Source: Micromonospora sp. H61
GTDB lineage: Bacteria > Actinomycetota > Actinomycetes > Mycobacteriales > Micromonosporaceae
DNA length: 64,000 nt
Direction: 5' to 3'
NCBI RefSeq assembly: GCF_018070325.1
Contig: NZ_JAGPXY010000002.1
Location: forward strand, 62,001-126,000
Shown: positions 48,306 through 58,677 of the stretch, in pieces
How positions within the stretch are numbered: the first letter of the stretch is position 1
Layout: each line of letters opens with the position of its first letter
Translations under genes and position numbers: made by a program
The notes under the pieces: model-generated
What the model was told of the DNA's origin: nothing
Database searches by the model: none
Seen by the model: the letters and a program-made list of their open reading frames with translations, nothing else

Positions 48306-49097
48306 TCAGGCCGCTCCCGGCTGCCGCTCGACCTCGGGAGCGACGCCGTCGCGGGTCGGCCGGACTGGCCGCAGACCGGTGTGTGCCCGCCAACTGGTCA
48401 ACGCGGCGGTGGTGGCCGCGACCACTGCCACACCGAGCAACCATCCACCCACCACGTCGCTGGTGAAGTGCACGCCGAGGGCCACCCTGCTCAGCCCGGT
48501 CACCACTGTGAGCAGGACCGCCGCCACCCAGAGCGCGGCCCGCGCCGCCCCCCGCCCGGTGTACGGCAGGAGCACCAGCAGCAGCACCCCGGCGGCCAGG
48601 GTGGCGTTCAGCGCGTGCCCGGAGGGGAACGAGTAACCGGCGGCCCGGGCCACCGGGTCCAGCAACTCCGGCCGGTCCCGGCCGACCAGCAACTTGAGCA
48701 GCGGACCTAGCAACCCGCCGACGACCATGGTGGTGGTCGCCCAGAGGGCCAGCCGGCGGGCTCCCCGGCGCAGCAGCCAGACCACCAGGAGCAGGGCGAC
48801 CGCGCGCAGTGGCATCGGTGCGAACACCTCGGTCCAGACCCGCATCAGCACGACCCACGCCGGGTGATCCTGGGCGTAGCGGTGCAGCGCGTCGGTGACC
48901 GCCGTGTCCAGCCGGTGCAGCGGTGCCCAGGCGCCGAGCACCAGCAGTGTGAGCAGCGCGAACGGCACCAGCACCAGGAACGCCGCCGTCGCGGCGAGAG
49001 TGAGCCGCAGACCCAGCGCATGGTCCGGGTCGAATCGGCGGTGCCGCCAGGACGGCTGGCCGGTGGGGGCGAGGGTGGGCGCCTGGTGCGTACTCAT
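48306..49097 (-). CDS. PAP2-family membrane phosphatase
   Basis: 263 aa with about six hydrophobic segments. The three phosphatase motifs are complete: KLLVGRDRP (KX6RP), PSGH, and SRVALGVHFTSD (SRX5HX3D). Such enzymes dephosphorylate undecaprenyl pyrophosphate or phosphatidyl lipids on the outer face of the membrane. It stands alone between marP, with which it converges (27-nt gap), and mycP, which lies 52 nt upstream on the same strand. Which lipid it uses is not decided. Confidence 0.88.
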   Translation of the reverse strand: MSTHQAPTLAPTGQPSWRHRRFDPDHALGLRLTLAATAAFLVLVPFALLTLLVLGAWAPLHRLDTAVTDALHRYAQDHPAWVVLMRVWTEVFAPMPLRAVALLLVVWLLRRGARRLALWATTTMVVGGLLGPLLKLLVGRDRPELLDPVARAAGYSFPSGHALNATLAAGVLLLVLLPYTGRGAARAALWVAAVLLTVVTGLSRVALGVHFTSDVVGGWLLGVAVVAATTAALTSWRAHTGLRPVRPTRDGVAPEVERQPGAA

Positions 49098-49149
49098 GGG
49101 TCCGTTCTACCCGGCCGGGCAGCCGGTCAGGCCTGGCGGCCGGTCGCGA

Positions 49150-50490
49150 TCAACGGGTCCGCTGACGCAGCCGGCGCACCATCAGGGCCGCACCGCCGAC
49201 CAGAGCGACGAGGAGCACGACAACGGTCCACAGTTGCTCCGGCGCGGAGGTGTCCTGACCGCCGGCCGCCCGAGCCGTCCAACGGCTCTGCTGACCGGAT
49301 GCGGCGAGACCGAGTGGATCGCTACCGGCACCGGCCACCGGATCGTCGTCGACCGAGCCGGGTGCCGGACCGAAACCGGTCACGCCCGGCGACGTCTGGT
49401 CGTCCAGCGGGTTGGCGGTCACCGGCGGCACCTGAGCGGTCAACGCGGCCACCGGGTCGACCACCCCGTACCCGAAGCGGTCGTCCCGCCCGGTCGGGCC
49501 CAGGTCCCGGGCGGTGGCCAACAACCGGTTGACCACCTCACCCGCGGGCATCTGCGGATAGCGGGACCGGACCAGCGCGGCGGTCGCCGCCACCAGTGGC
49601 GCGGCGAAGCTGGTGCCCTGCACCCGCCAGTACCCGCCGGGAGGCTTGGCGCCGACCAGCCCGCTGGCGGGAGCGGTGAGCACCGTCGCGCGGCCGGTGA
49701 TCGAGCCGGACCACAGGTTGTCGCTGCTGCGTTCGAGACCCGACACCGCGATCACACCCGGCTCACGAGCCGGGTACCAGACCTTGGTGCTGGTGGAGGT
49801 GGCCAGGTTGCCGGTGCAGGCGATCACGACCACGTCCCGGACGAACGCGTAGTCCAGGGCCGCGGCCAGGGCTGGGCTGTCGCCGCTGCCGCCCAGCGAC
49901 AGGTTGATCACGCGGGCGCCGTTGTCGACAGCCCAGCGGACCCCCTGGGCGACGATCAGCGCGTCGTCGTAACGGTTCTCCTCGTCCAGCACGCGGACCG
50001 GCAGGATCCGGGCGTCCGGTGCCAGGCCGACCACGCCCCGCTTGTCGTCGCTGCGCCCGGCGATCAGGCCGGCGACAGTGGTGCCGTGACCCACCGGATC
50101 CGGGCCCGGGGCGCCACCGGGGCCGACCAGGTCCTTGCCGGGCAGCACCTGGCCGACCAGGTCGGGATGGTTGCCGTCCACTCCGGAGTCGACCACCGCC
50201 ACTGTTACGCCCCGGCCGGTCGAGCTGCGCCACGCCGTCTCGGCCTGCAACTCGTCGAGCTGCCACTGCTCGTCGCGGACCTGATCGGTGCGGGCGACGG
50301 CGTCACCGGGGGCGAACGCCATCGGCGCGCCGGCGAGCTGTCCACCGTTCGTGGGCGTGGCGACGGGCACGGCTGCCGCGGTCGGGGCCACGACGGCAAG
50401 CGCCGCGGCCACGCCGAGCAGCGCCCGGCCGGTCGCTCGTCGGGCCGCTGACGGACCGCTGTACCGCACCCCAGTCACATCCTCAGCCAT
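49150..50490 (-). CDS. mycP: Mycosin, type VII secretion subtilase
   Basis: 446 aa. Signal peptide (about 1-40), subtilisin domain with Asp in AVVDSGVDG, His in GHGTTVAGLI, oxyanion Asn in IACTGN and Ser in VQGTSFAAPL, then a Pro/Asp-rich linker and one C-terminal transmembrane helix (LWTVVVLLVALVGGAALMV) with a basic cytosolic end. This is the layout of mycosins, which sit on ESX/type VII pores and stabilise them. It lies just downstream of eccC (74-nt gap, same strand), which supports the assignment. Confidence 0.92.
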   Translation of the reverse strand: MAEDVTGVRYSGPSAARRATGRALLGVAAALAVVAPTAAAVPVATPTNGGQLAGAPMAFAPGDAVARTDQVRDEQWQLDELQAETAWRSSTGRGVTVAVVDSGVDGNHPDLVGQVLPGKDLVGPGGAPGPDPVGHGTTVAGLIAGRSDDKRGVVGLAPDARILPVRVLDEENRYDDALIVAQGVRWAVDNGARVINLSLGGSGDSPALAAALDYAFVRDVVVIACTGNLATSTSTKVWYPAREPGVIAVSGLERSSDNLWSGSITGRATVLTAPASGLVGAKPPGGYWRVQGTSFAAPLVAATAALVRSRYPQMPAGEVVNRLLATARDLGPTGRDDRFGYGVVDPVAALTAQVPPVTANPLDDQTSPGVTGFGPAPGSVDDDPVAGAGSDPLGLAASGQQSRWTARAAGGQDTSAPEQLWTVVVLLVALVGGAALMVRRLRQRTR

Positions 50491-50564
50491 TCATCCCGAC
50501 GGAACCATGACGATCGGAGATTACCGGTTTCCCCACCCGTCACGGGAAGAACCGGCGAGTCAGC

Positions 50565-53500
50565 TCATTGCGGCGGCAGTTGTGCCAACTGAACAAGGCG
50601 TACGCCCTCCCGCCGGGTGACCAGTCGACCACGCCCCGGCGGCAGCGGCCCGGGTCGCACCGGCCCGACGAGTGCGCCCTCCTCAGGGCTGCCCGCCATC
50701 ACCAGGCCGGCCGTGGACAGCTCCCGCAGGCGCTGCACGATCGGCTCGTACTGGGCCCGGCTCGCCCCGCCGGAGCGGCGGGCCAGCACCAGGTGCAGCC
50801 CGATGTCCCGGGCGTGCGGCAGGTGCTCCTCCAGTGCGCGCAACGGGTTCGCCGGCCCCGCCGCCACCAGGTCGTAGTCGTCCACCAGCACGAACAGCTC
50901 CGGCCCGGACCACCAGGACCGGTCCCGCAGCTGCTGCGGGGTGACCTCCGGCCCGGGAGCCCGCCGCTCCAGGTAACCGGCGGCCGACTCGACCAGGTCG
51001 GCGGTGTGTGCCGCAGCGGTGCCGTACCCGATCAGGTGTGGCGTCTCGATGGCGCCGAGCAGGCTGCGCCGGTAGTCGACGAGGATCACCCGGGCCTGCT
51101 CGGGAGTGAACCGGGTGATGATCGACGTGGCCAGCGCGCGCAGGAACGACGACTTGCCGCACTCCGAGTCCCCGAAGACCACGAAGTGCGGCTCGGTGGC
51201 GAAGTCGAGCAGGACCGGACGCAGGTCCGCCTCCGCGATCCCGATCGGCAGCCGCAGCCCGGTCGTCGAGGTGAGGTCCAGATCGGCGTACGGCAGCACC
51301 GGCGGGAGCAGCCGCACCCGGGGCGCCGGAGCACCCGCCCACCCGTCGGCGGCCCTCTTGACCAGGTCGGCGGTGTCTCCACCGGCGGTACCGAGCTGGG
51401 GCAGCGCGGTCAGGAAGTGCAGGCCCTCCGCGGTCACCCCTCGGCCGGAGCGCTCCGGCACGTTCGCGGCCGCACGCCGGGCCACCAACGAGTCGGCCGG
51501 GTCACCGAGGCGCAGCTCCAGCCGGGAGCCGAACAGGTCCCGGATCGCCGGGCGGAAATCCAGCCAGCGCAGCCCGGTGGCGACCACGTGCAGCCCGTAC
51601 GACAGACCCCGGGTGGCCAGGTCGGTGACGAGTGGCTCCAGGTCGTCGTACTCGCCGCGGATGGTGGTCCACCCGTCGATCACCAGGAACACGTCGCCGT
51701 ACGGGTCGGTGCCCGGCTGGCCCACCGTCCCCGCTGCCGCCCGCCGCTGGCGGTACGCGGCCATCGACTCCACGCCCAACTCGGCGAAGCGGCGTTCCCG
51801 GTCGACCAGCAGGGTGGTCATCTCGCCGACGGTGCGTCGTACGGCGGTCGGGTCGGCGCGGCCGGTCACCCCGCCGACGTGCGGGAGGTCGCGCAGCGCG
51901 GCCAACCCGCCGCCGCCGAAGTCGAGGCAGTAGACCTGCACCTCGGCCGGTGTGTGGGTGAGTGCCAGCGCGCAGATCAGCGTGCGCAGGGCGGTGGACT
52001 TGCCGCTCTGCGGCGCACCGACCACCGCGACGTGCCCGGCAGCGCCGTCCAGCGCCAGCCAGAGCAGGTCCCGGCGCTGCTCCAACGGCTTGTCCACCAC
52101 CGCCATCGGCACGCCGAGTGTCCCGTGCAGCTCCGGGTTGCCCACTGTCAGCCCGCGTTTCGGGTGCACCTCGACCGGACCGAGCAGCTCGTCCAGGGCC
52201 GGCGGTTGGCCGAGCGGCGGGAGCCAGACCTGGTGCGCCGGCGGGCCCTGCCCGACGAGCCGGTCCACCAGCAGGTCGAGCAGCGTCCTGGTGCCCTCCT
52301 CCTCCGCCACGACGGGCACGACCGGGGCCGCCGGCTCGGGCACCGGTACGACGTGGGTGGTGAAGGTCAGCAGCCGCGCGCCCCCCTCGGCGGCGACGCC
52401 GCCCGGCGCGGCCCGACGGCGGACGGCACCGGAGACGTACGCGGCCTTGAACCGGGCCAGCGGGTCGGTGCCGGCACGCAGGTAGCCGTGGCCCGGTGAG
52501 CGGGGCAGCTCGTGCGCGTCCGCCACGCCGAGCACCGTCCGGGACTCCAGCGCCGAGAAGGTGCGCAACCCGATCCGGTACGAGAGGTGGGTGTCCAACC
52601 CGCGGAGTCGGCCCTCCTCCAGGCGCTGGCTGGCGAGCAGCAGGTGCACGCCGAGCGACCGGCCCAGCCGGCCGATCTGCACGAACAGGTCGATGAAGTC
52701 GGGCTTGGCGGAGAGCAGCTCCGAGAACTCGTCGCAGATCAGCAGCAACGACGGCAGCGGGGCGAGGGGGCTGCCGGCCGCCCTGGCCCGCTCGTAGTCG
52801 CGCACGCTGGCGAAGTTGCCGGCCCGCCGCAGCAGCTCCTGGCGGCGGACCAACTCCCCGTTGATCGCGTCCACCATGCGATCGACCAGGGGCAACGCGT
52901 CGGCCAGGTTGGTGATCACGGCCGCGGTGTGCGGCAGCCGGTCGAACGAGGTGAAGGTGGCGCCACCCTTGAAGTCGACGAGCACGAAGTTGAGCTGCTC
53001 GGAGCTGTGCGTGGCGGCGAGCCCCAGCACCAGCGTGCGGAGCAGCTCGGACTTGCCGGAGCCGGTCGCCCCGATGAGCAGGCCGTGCGGGCCCATGCCG
53101 TCCTGGGCGGACTCCTTGAGGTCCAGCTCGATGGCGCCGCCGTCCGCACCCACCCCGATCGGCACCCGCAACCGGTCCCGTGCCGAGCGCGGCAACCAGC
53201 CCTGTTCCGCAGTGAAGCTCTCCGGGTCACCGAGACCGAGCAGCTCGGGGAGGCCCAGGTCGGCCTGGAGCGGGGCGTCCGGCCCTCTGGCCGCGCCAGC
53301 GAGCCGCAGCGGTGCCAACCGTCGGGCGACCGCCTCGGCGTCGGCCAGGTCCAACTGGTCGGCGGTGCCCACCTCGGCGTACCCGTCGGACGACCGCGAG
53401 TGCAGCCGCCGGCCGTGCAACTCCAGCAGCAGCGCGTACCGGTCCAGCAGTCGGGGCGGAGGGGTGTCCAGGTCCAGCACTGTGACCGCGTCGATGCCGC

Positions 53501-54548
53501 CGTCGCCGGTCAGGTCACTGGCACCGGTCAGGTCGCCGCCGTCGAGGACCACCACCACGTGCGGGCCGTCGGTGGCCGGGCCGGCCGGGCTGAACCGGGA
53601 CCGGGTGGCCAGCACGTCGGCCAGCAGCGACTCCAACTCGGCGGCCGAGCTGGTGACCAGGCGTACCGGGCCGAGCGCGTCGGTGCGACCGGGGTGGTGG
53701 GCGTGCGGGAGCCACTTCACCCACTCCCAGCAGGCGCGGCGCTCGGGCCCGGCGCAGACCGCGACGAGCAGCTCGTCGGGGGCGTGGAAGACCGCGAGCT
53801 GGGTCAGCACGGCCCGGACCAGGGCCTGCGCCGCCGGGTCACCGGTGGGTGGCCCACCGGTGGTCGGGGTGGTCGCCCTGCCGCGGCCGGCGGGTCGCAC
53901 GTGCACCCGGGCGAAGCTGCGCAGCGACAGCGCCACCGGCAGGTCCGGCACCACGGAGTACGCGTCCAGGAAGCGGCGAAGCGCGCCGGCGGTCATCGGC
54001 TCGAGCTCCTCCAGCGGCCGGGTGACCGGTGGGATCAGTGGGGTGGCCAGTGTCTGCGGCCCGACGGCGACCCGCACCACGGCGAAATCGGGGTCGGCGG
54101 GGCGCCGCTCCCAGACCCGGTGGCTGTCCACCGTCGACCAGAGCCGGCCCGGATCCGGGTGCCGGTAGTAGAGCCCGGCCCGTTGCTGGCCCGCGGTCCG
54201 CCGGACCCGCCGCCGCAGCGTGGCCAGGTGGCGTAGGTACTCCCTGCGGGCGGCCATCATCTCGGACTTCTTCGGGGTGCCGGAGGCGCTGCCCCAGGAC
54301 GTCACGAGCATCGCCAACGAGGAGAGCCCGAACATGCCGCCCACCACGTACGAGTAGGCCCCGCCGCCCCGGCCGAACATCATCGCCATCGCGACCGTGC
54401 CGCCGAGCATGGGCAGCAGCATGAGCAGCTGCTGCCACCGCCCGCCGGTCACCACGGGGATCTCCGGCGGTGCGTCGACCGACAGCTCACCGGCGGGAAT
54501 CTCCGGCGCTGGTCGGCGCGGTGGGCGCTTGATGACGACGGTGGACAC
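50565..54548 (-). CDS. eccC: EccC, FtsK/SpoIIIE ATPase of type VII secretion
   Basis: 1327 aa, complete and unsplit. Two transmembrane helices (about residues 37-85) are followed by the EccC DUF domain and three ATPase domains with P-loops GATGSGKSELLR (about 490), GAPQSGKSTALR (about 850) and GDSECGKSSFLR (about 1135). The first has Walker B LLICDEFSELL. It is the motor that recognises WXG100 substrates. GTG 54548 has AGGAGG 5 nt upstream. M. tuberculosis ESX-1 splits this into EccCa/EccCb; here it is a single chain as in ESX-3/-5 and Streptomyces. Divergent from eccD. Confidence 0.95.
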   Translation of the reverse strand: MSTVVIKRPPRRPAPEIPAGELSVDAPPEIPVVTGGRWQQLLMLLPMLGGTVAMAMMFGRGGGAYSYVVGGMFGLSSLAMLVTSWGSASGTPKKSEMMAARREYLRHLATLRRRVRRTAGQQRAGLYYRHPDPGRLWSTVDSHRVWERRPADPDFAVVRVAVGPQTLATPLIPPVTRPLEELEPMTAGALRRFLDAYSVVPDLPVALSLRSFARVHVRPAGRGRATTPTTGGPPTGDPAAQALVRAVLTQLAVFHAPDELLVAVCAGPERRACWEWVKWLPHAHHPGRTDALGPVRLVTSSAAELESLLADVLATRSRFSPAGPATDGPHVVVVLDGGDLTGASDLTGDGGIDAVTVLDLDTPPPRLLDRYALLLELHGRRLHSRSSDGYAEVGTADQLDLADAEAVARRLAPLRLAGAARGPDAPLQADLGLPELLGLGDPESFTAEQGWLPRSARDRLRVPIGVGADGGAIELDLKESAQDGMGPHGLLIGATGSGKSELLRTLVLGLAATHSSEQLNFVLVDFKGGATFTSFDRLPHTAAVITNLADALPLVDRMVDAINGELVRRQELLRRAGNFASVRDYERARAAGSPLAPLPSLLLICDEFSELLSAKPDFIDLFVQIGRLGRSLGVHLLLASQRLEEGRLRGLDTHLSYRIGLRTFSALESRTVLGVADAHELPRSPGHGYLRAGTDPLARFKAAYVSGAVRRRAAPGGVAAEGGARLLTFTTHVVPVPEPAAPVVPVVAEEEGTRTLLDLLVDRLVGQGPPAHQVWLPPLGQPPALDELLGPVEVHPKRGLTVGNPELHGTLGVPMAVVDKPLEQRRDLLWLALDGAAGHVAVVGAPQSGKSTALRTLICALALTHTPAEVQVYCLDFGGGGLAALRDLPHVGGVTGRADPTAVRRTVGEMTTLLVDRERRFAELGVESMAAYRQRRAAAGTVGQPGTDPYGDVFLVIDGWTTIRGEYDDLEPLVTDLATRGLSYGLHVVATGLRWLDFRPAIRDLFGSRLELRLGDPADSLVARRAAANVPERSGRGVTAEGLHFLTALPQLGTAGGDTADLVKRAADGWAGAPAPRVRLLPPVLPYADLDLTSTTGLRLPIGIAEADLRPVLLDFATEPHFVVFGDSECGKSSFLRALATSIITRFTPEQARVILVDYRRSLLGAIETPHLIGYGTAAAHTADLVESAAGYLERRAPGPEVTPQQLRDRSWWSGPELFVLVDDYDLVAAGPANPLRALEEHLPHARDIGLHLVLARRSGGASRAQYEPIVQRLRELSTAGLVMAGSPEEGALVGPVRPGPLPPGRGRLVTRREGVRLVQLAQLPPQ

Positions 54549-54649
54549 TCGGCCTCCTGACAGCGCTGGGTAACCCGAGCCTGGCTCATGGTAGGTAAAG
54601 TCCTGTCGTCCGCGCAGCCTCCGATCCCAGTCGATATGGAGACCAGTCG

Positions 54650-56053
54650 ATGACTACCGGGCTGGCACGCGTCACCATCAGCGCGCCGCAACGACGGGTG
54701 GACGTCGCCCTGCCGGAGCAGGTGCCCCTGGCCGAGCTGCTGCCCGACGTGCTCCGGCACGCCGGTGTCGGGCTCGCCGACGACGGCGAGCAGCACGGCG
54801 GTTGGGTGCTCCGCCGCACCGACGGGGCGTTGCTGGTGACCGCACAGGCGCTGCTGCCGCAGGGGGTCCGCGACGGCGAGGTGCTGCACCTCGTGCCGGC
54901 CCGCGCGCACTGGCCCGAGTTGGAGTACGACGACGTCATCGAGGCGATCGCCGACGGCGCTCGCCGCCGGGGCGGCGCCTGGTCGCCCACCGCCACCCGG
55001 GCAGCCGGTCTGGCCGGTGCCGCCGTACCGCTCACGGTCGGGCTGCTCGCCCTGCTCGCCGGTGGCCCGACGCAGCGGGCCGGTTGGCTGGCGGCCGTCG
55101 CGGTGGCGCTGGTGCTCACCGTGGCCGCCACTGTCGCCTCCCGTGCCAACGGCGACGGCGCCGCCGGGGCGACGCTCGGCGGCTACGCGCTGCCCTACGC
55201 GTTCACTGCCGGTGCCCTGGCCGTCGGCTCCGGCGACCCGGTCGGACCGTTCGGGCCGGCCCGTTGGGTGGGCGCTCCCGAACTGCTGGCCGGCTCGGTT
55301 GCGCTGCTGCTGGCGGCATTGATCGGTCTCCTCGGGGTGGCCAGTCGGCTGCGGGTCTTCGTGGCCGGTGTCACTGTCGGCCTGATCGGTGCGGAGGCCG
55401 CGCTCGGTGGGCTGCTGATGACCACGGCCGGTACGGCGGCGGTGCTGCTCAGCGCACTGGTCTTCGCCGTCGGCGTGATCCCGCTGCTGGCCATCCGGCT
55501 GGGCAAGCTACCCCTGCCGCCGATCACCCTGCCGGCCGCCACCTCCGCGGAGGAGCCGGAGCGGGTCCGGGACCTGCCGGACCGGGGCCGGGTGCACGCC
55601 GCGGTGATCCGCACCGAGGAGATGCTCACCGGAATGCTGATCGGCCACGCGCTGCTCGTGGTGGCCACCGCTGTCGTACTCGTGGCCGCCGGTGGCACGG
55701 CCGGTCGGGTGCTGGTGGCGGTCACCTCGGCCGTGCTGCTGCTGAGGTCGCGGCTGTTCGTGGCGCTGCGACACCGGGTGCCGACGGTGCTCGCCGGGCT
55801 GGCCGGCTACGCGGCGCTGGGTGCGGTGCTGGTCGGTCGAGCCGACGAGACCGGGCGGCTGGTGCTGGTCCTGGGCGGGGCGGCGCTGGCCCTGGTGGCG
55901 GTCGCCAGCGGCACCGGGTACGCCCGCCGGCCGGTCTCGCCGTACCTCGGGAGGATCGCTGACCTCACCGACACGGCCCTGGTGGTCGCCGTGGTGCCGA
56001 TCGCCTGCGCGGTGCTCGACCTGTACGACCGGGCCCGAGGGCTGCTCGGTTGA
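54650..56053 (+). CDS. eccD: EccD, type VII secretion channel protein
   Basis: 467 aa. The first about 85 residues form the ubiquitin-like cytosolic domain of EccD (ARVTISAPQRRVDVALPEQV ... LLPQGVRDGEVLHLVPAR), followed by about 11 transmembrane helices to the end. EccD dimers line the inner-membrane pore. GGAG precedes ATG 54650. It is divergent from eccC, with a 101-nt gap holding both promoters. No eccB, eccE or esx gene follows; the next gene is ppa, convergent. Confidence 0.92.
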   Translation: MTTGLARVTISAPQRRVDVALPEQVPLAELLPDVLRHAGVGLADDGEQHGGWVLRRTDGALLVTAQALLPQGVRDGEVLHLVPARAHWPELEYDDVIEAIADGARRRGGAWSPTATRAAGLAGAAVPLTVGLLALLAGGPTQRAGWLAAVAVALVLTVAATVASRANGDGAAGATLGGYALPYAFTAGALAVGSGDPVGPFGPARWVGAPELLAGSVALLLAALIGLLGVASRLRVFVAGVTVGLIGAEAALGGLLMTTAGTAAVLLSALVFAVGVIPLLAIRLGKLPLPPITLPAATSAEEPERVRDLPDRGRVHAAVIRTEEMLTGMLIGHALLVVATAVVLVAAGGTAGRVLVAVTSAVLLLRSRLFVALRHRVPTVLAGLAGYAALGAVLVGRADETGRLVLVLGGAALALVAVASGTGYARRPVSPYLGRIADLTDTALVVAVVPIACAVLDLYDRARGLLG

Positions 56054-56084
56054 GCGGCCCTCGGGCCCGGTGCGTCAGCGGTCG

Positions 56085-56591
56085 TCAGTGGGTGGATTCG
56101 CCGCGCGCCTCGGCGTCGCGGGCCCGCTGGTAGGAGGCGTGGATCTCGGCCTCGGCCTCGGTGCGGCCGACCCAGGTCGCGCCCTCCACCGACTTGCCGG
56201 GCTCCAGGTCCTTGTACACCTCGAAGAAGTGCTGGATCTCCAGGCGGTCGAACTCGCCCAGGTGGTGGATGTCGCGCAGGTGCTCCTGGCGGGGGTCCTC
56301 GTAGGGCACGCAGAGGACCTTGTCGTCCCCGCCCTTCTCGTCGGTCATCCGGAACATGCCGATGGTGCGGCAGCGGATCAGACAACCCGGGAAGGTCGGC
56401 TCGGGGACCAGCACGAGGGCGTCCAGAGGGTCGCCGTCCTCGCCCAGCGTGCCCTCGATGAACCCGTAGTCGGCCGGGTACTGGGTGGAGGTGAAGAGGG
56501 TGCGGTCCAACCGGATCCGGCCGGTCTTGTGGTCCACCTCGTACTTGTTCCGGTGACCTTTGGGGATCTCAACCGTCACGTCGAAATCCAT
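56085..56591 (-). CDS. ppa: Inorganic pyrophosphatase (family I)
   Basis: 168 aa. Family I signatures: [14 protein letters not shown] (about residues 7-20), [21 protein letters not shown] with the catalytic Asp cluster (about 41-61), and [12 protein letters not shown] near the C-terminus. It hydrolyses PPi released by polymerases and synthetases. ATG 56591 is chosen; the GAGGGAG site is 7 nt before it, whereas GTG 56597 would be too close. It is divergent from the carboxypeptidase gene, as in Rv3628/Rv3627c. Confidence 0.95.
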   Translation of the reverse strand: MDFDVTVEIPKGHRNKYEVDHKTGRIRLDRTLFTSTQYPADYGFIEGTLGEDGDPLDALVLVPEPTFPGCLIRCRTIGMFRMTDEKGGDDKVLCVPYEDPRQEHLRDIHHLGEFDRLEIQHFFEVYKDLEPGKSVEGATWVGRTEAEAEIHASYQRARDAEARGESTH

Positions 56592-56743
56592 CTGCACGCT
56601 CCCTCGTCTGCCCACGCTGGCTAACGGAACCAATGGCGGCCCTCCGGACAGGTGAATGCCCACCCGCCGACTCCGGCCGCCGCATAGTCTTCGGACCGAA
56701 GTAGTGTCACCCAAGCCGATTTTCGCTGGGGGAGGAGGGGGTC

Positions 56744-58582
56744 GTGGGGAGGGAAGATTCACACTACCGCCCGGACGGGGGCTCCGCGCACGGTACCGGA
56801 CGATCCGGCTCCGGCAGTGCCAAGGGGCGGGTCCCGGTGCCGGAGGCGCACCTTCCACGGGCTCCCGACGCACCGACCCCGGCACCGGAGACGGTGCCCG
56901 AGCGACCCCCGCCGCTGCCCTGGCGCCCGCCGGCCGGGCCGGCGTCGCCCGCTCCGAACGCGGGTCACTTCCCGGTAGCCGGCGGTGAGCAACCGGTGAG
57001 CGGCCCGCCACGCGGCAGTGCCACGGTCCCGGTCAGCCCTGCGCCGCTCAGCCCGTCGTTCGGTCCCGGGCCGACCGCCCCCGGCGGCGTCCCCCCGGTG
57101 GGCCCGCCGATCTCCGCGTTGCCGGCACCCGCCAACGCCGCGCCCCCGCCCGCCGCGTCGCGCCGCCGGAAGCGGCTGCCGGTGGTGCTGGCCGCCGTGC
57201 TCCTGCTGGTGCTCGCCAGCGTCGGAGTCGTGATCACCCGTCCCGGCCCGGTCGCCGGATGGCTGGGCGACGACGCCGGGTCCGGGCCGAACGCTGTCGG
57301 CGTGACTCCGGAACCCGCCTTGTCGGACGTGCTGGGCGGCCCGGACTCGAACGCCCCGGTGCCCACCCCGGACGGGGTTCGGGCCGTGCTCGATCCACTG
57401 GTCGGCGTCGCCGCCCTGGGCGACCGGGTGAACGTCTCGGTCGCCGACGTGATCACCGGTCAGACGCTGTTCGCCAAGGGAGCGGACGACGGCACCGTGC
57501 CCGCCTCGGTGACGAAGCTGGCTACCGCTGTGACAGTGCTGGCGGCCCGGGGGCCCGGCTACCGGATTCCCACCCGTGCCGTGGCCGGCGCGAAGGCCGG
57601 CGAGGTGGTGATCGTCGGGGGCGGCGACCCGACCCTCGCGATCAACAAGAAGGGTTACTACCCGGGGGCGGCGCGCCTCGACGACCTGGCCGCCCAGGTG
57701 CGTACCGCGCTCGGCGGCACGCCCCCGACCAGTGTCACAGTCGACGGTTCGGTCTACTCCGGCCCGGTCCACGGCCCCGGCTGGGACGACGACATCCCCA
57801 CCGGCGGTTCGGGCGGCGCGGTGACCGCGTTGATGACCGACGGCGCGCGTACCGACCCGGGTGTCGAGCACGGGTCCGCCCCGCGGTTCGCCGAGCCGGA
57901 CCTGGCCGCCGGCAAGGCGTTCGCCCGGTTGCTCGGGGTGCCGACCGACTCCGTGAAGCGGGGTGCGGCCCCGCCTCAGGCGGCGGCCGGTGCCAGCCCG
58001 GCACCGGGTACCGAACTCGGCGTGGTGCAGTCTCCGCCGCTGATCCGGCTGGTCGACGTCATGATCAGCGAGAGCGACAACCTGGTGGCCGAGGCGCTCG
58101 CCCGGCAGGTCGCGTTGGCCCGCGGCCAGCCCGCCTCGTTCGACGGCGGCGCCGCCGCCATGGACGCCGAGGTGGCGGAGCTGGGCCTGCCCGCCGACGA
58201 GATCAGCGTCTCCGACGGCAGCGGCCTGTCCCGGCTCAACCGGATCAGCCCGTCGCTGCTGACCGATCTGATCCGCTTGGCCGCCAGCCCGGACCATCCG
58301 GAGTTGGCCGGCGTCTTCGGTGGTCTGCCGGTGGGCGGCTGGTCCGGGACCCTGAACGAGCGCTACCGCAACACCGCGGGCACCGCCGCGGGCGCGGGCA
58401 GCGTCCGGGCCAAGACCGGCACCCTGACCGGCGTGCACTCCGTCGCGGGCCTGGTCACCACCGCCGATGGGCGGCTGTTGACCTTCGCGGTGCTCACCGA
58501 CAAGGTGCCGGGGGACCGGGACACCGCCCAGCCGGCACTGGACCGGATCGCCGCCGCGCTGGCCGGTTGCGGCTGCGGCTGA
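56744..58582 (+). CDS. D-alanyl-D-alanine carboxypeptidase, PBP4 type (class C PBP)
   Basis: 612 aa. About 140 N-terminal residues are Pro/Gly/Ala-rich and cytosolic, then comes one transmembrane helix ([20 protein letters not shown]) and the exterior peptidase domain: SxxK in [11 protein letters not shown] (about residue 254), SxN in [10 protein letters not shown] and KTG in [12 protein letters not shown]4-type enzymes trim or cleave peptidoglycan peptides. The long cytosolic head is an addition to the family core. GGAGGAGGGGG precedes GTG 56744. Corresponds in place to Rv3627c. Confidence 0.92.
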   Translation: MGREDSHYRPDGGSAHGTGRSGSGSAKGRVPVPEAHLPRAPDAPTPAPETVPERPPPLPWRPPAGPASPAPNAGHFPVAGGEQPVSGPPRGSATVPVSPAPLSPSFGPGPTAPGGVPPVGPPISALPAPANAAPPPAASRRRKRLPVVLAAVLLLVLASVGVVITRPGPVAGWLGDDAGSGPNAVGVTPEPALSDVLGGPDSNAPVPTPDGVRAVLDPLVGVAALGDRVNVSVADVITGQTLFAKGADDGTVPASVTKLATAVTVLAARGPGYRIPTRAVAGAKAGEVVIVGGGDPTLAINKKGYYPGAARLDDLAAQVRTALGGTPPTSVTVDGSVYSGPVHGPGWDDDIPTGGSGGAVTALMTDGARTDPGVEHGSAPRFAEPDLAAGKAFARLLGVPTDSVKRGAAPPQAAAGASPAPGTELGVVQSPPLIRLVDVMISESDNLVAEALARQVALARGQPASFDGGAAAMDAEVAELGLPADEISVSDGSGLSRLNRISPSLLTDLIRLAASPDHPELAGVFGGLPVGGWSGTLNERYRNTAGTAAGAGSVRAKTGTLTGVHSVAGLVTTADGRLLTFAVLTDKVPGDRDTAQPALDRIAAALAGCGCG

Positions 58583-58665
58583 CCGTCGCCGGTCCGGGGG
58601 GGCGACGCGGTCGCCATCGGCGTCGATCGAGGGCGCGAGCCCGGGCCGGGGTGTCGCGGCGCGGG

Positions 58666-58671
58666 TACGGT
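58666..58671 (+). promoter_or_regulatory. Putative leaderless promoter -10 (DUF2342 gene)
   Basis: TACGGT ends 6 nt before ATG 58678, with no ribosome site between. Confidence 0.5.
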
Positions 58672-58677
58672 GGGTTC

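Noticed and set aside
54453..54910. Minus-strand ORFs overlapping the 5' ends of eccC and eccD
   Set aside because: They are antisense to or out of frame with strong coding sequence, are Arg/Pro-rich, and lack domains or ribosome sites.
48300..56060. WXG100 (EsxA/B) genes near eccC and eccD
   Set aside because: No ORF of about 100 aa with a WxG turn was found in the gaps; the gaps are 27-101 nt.
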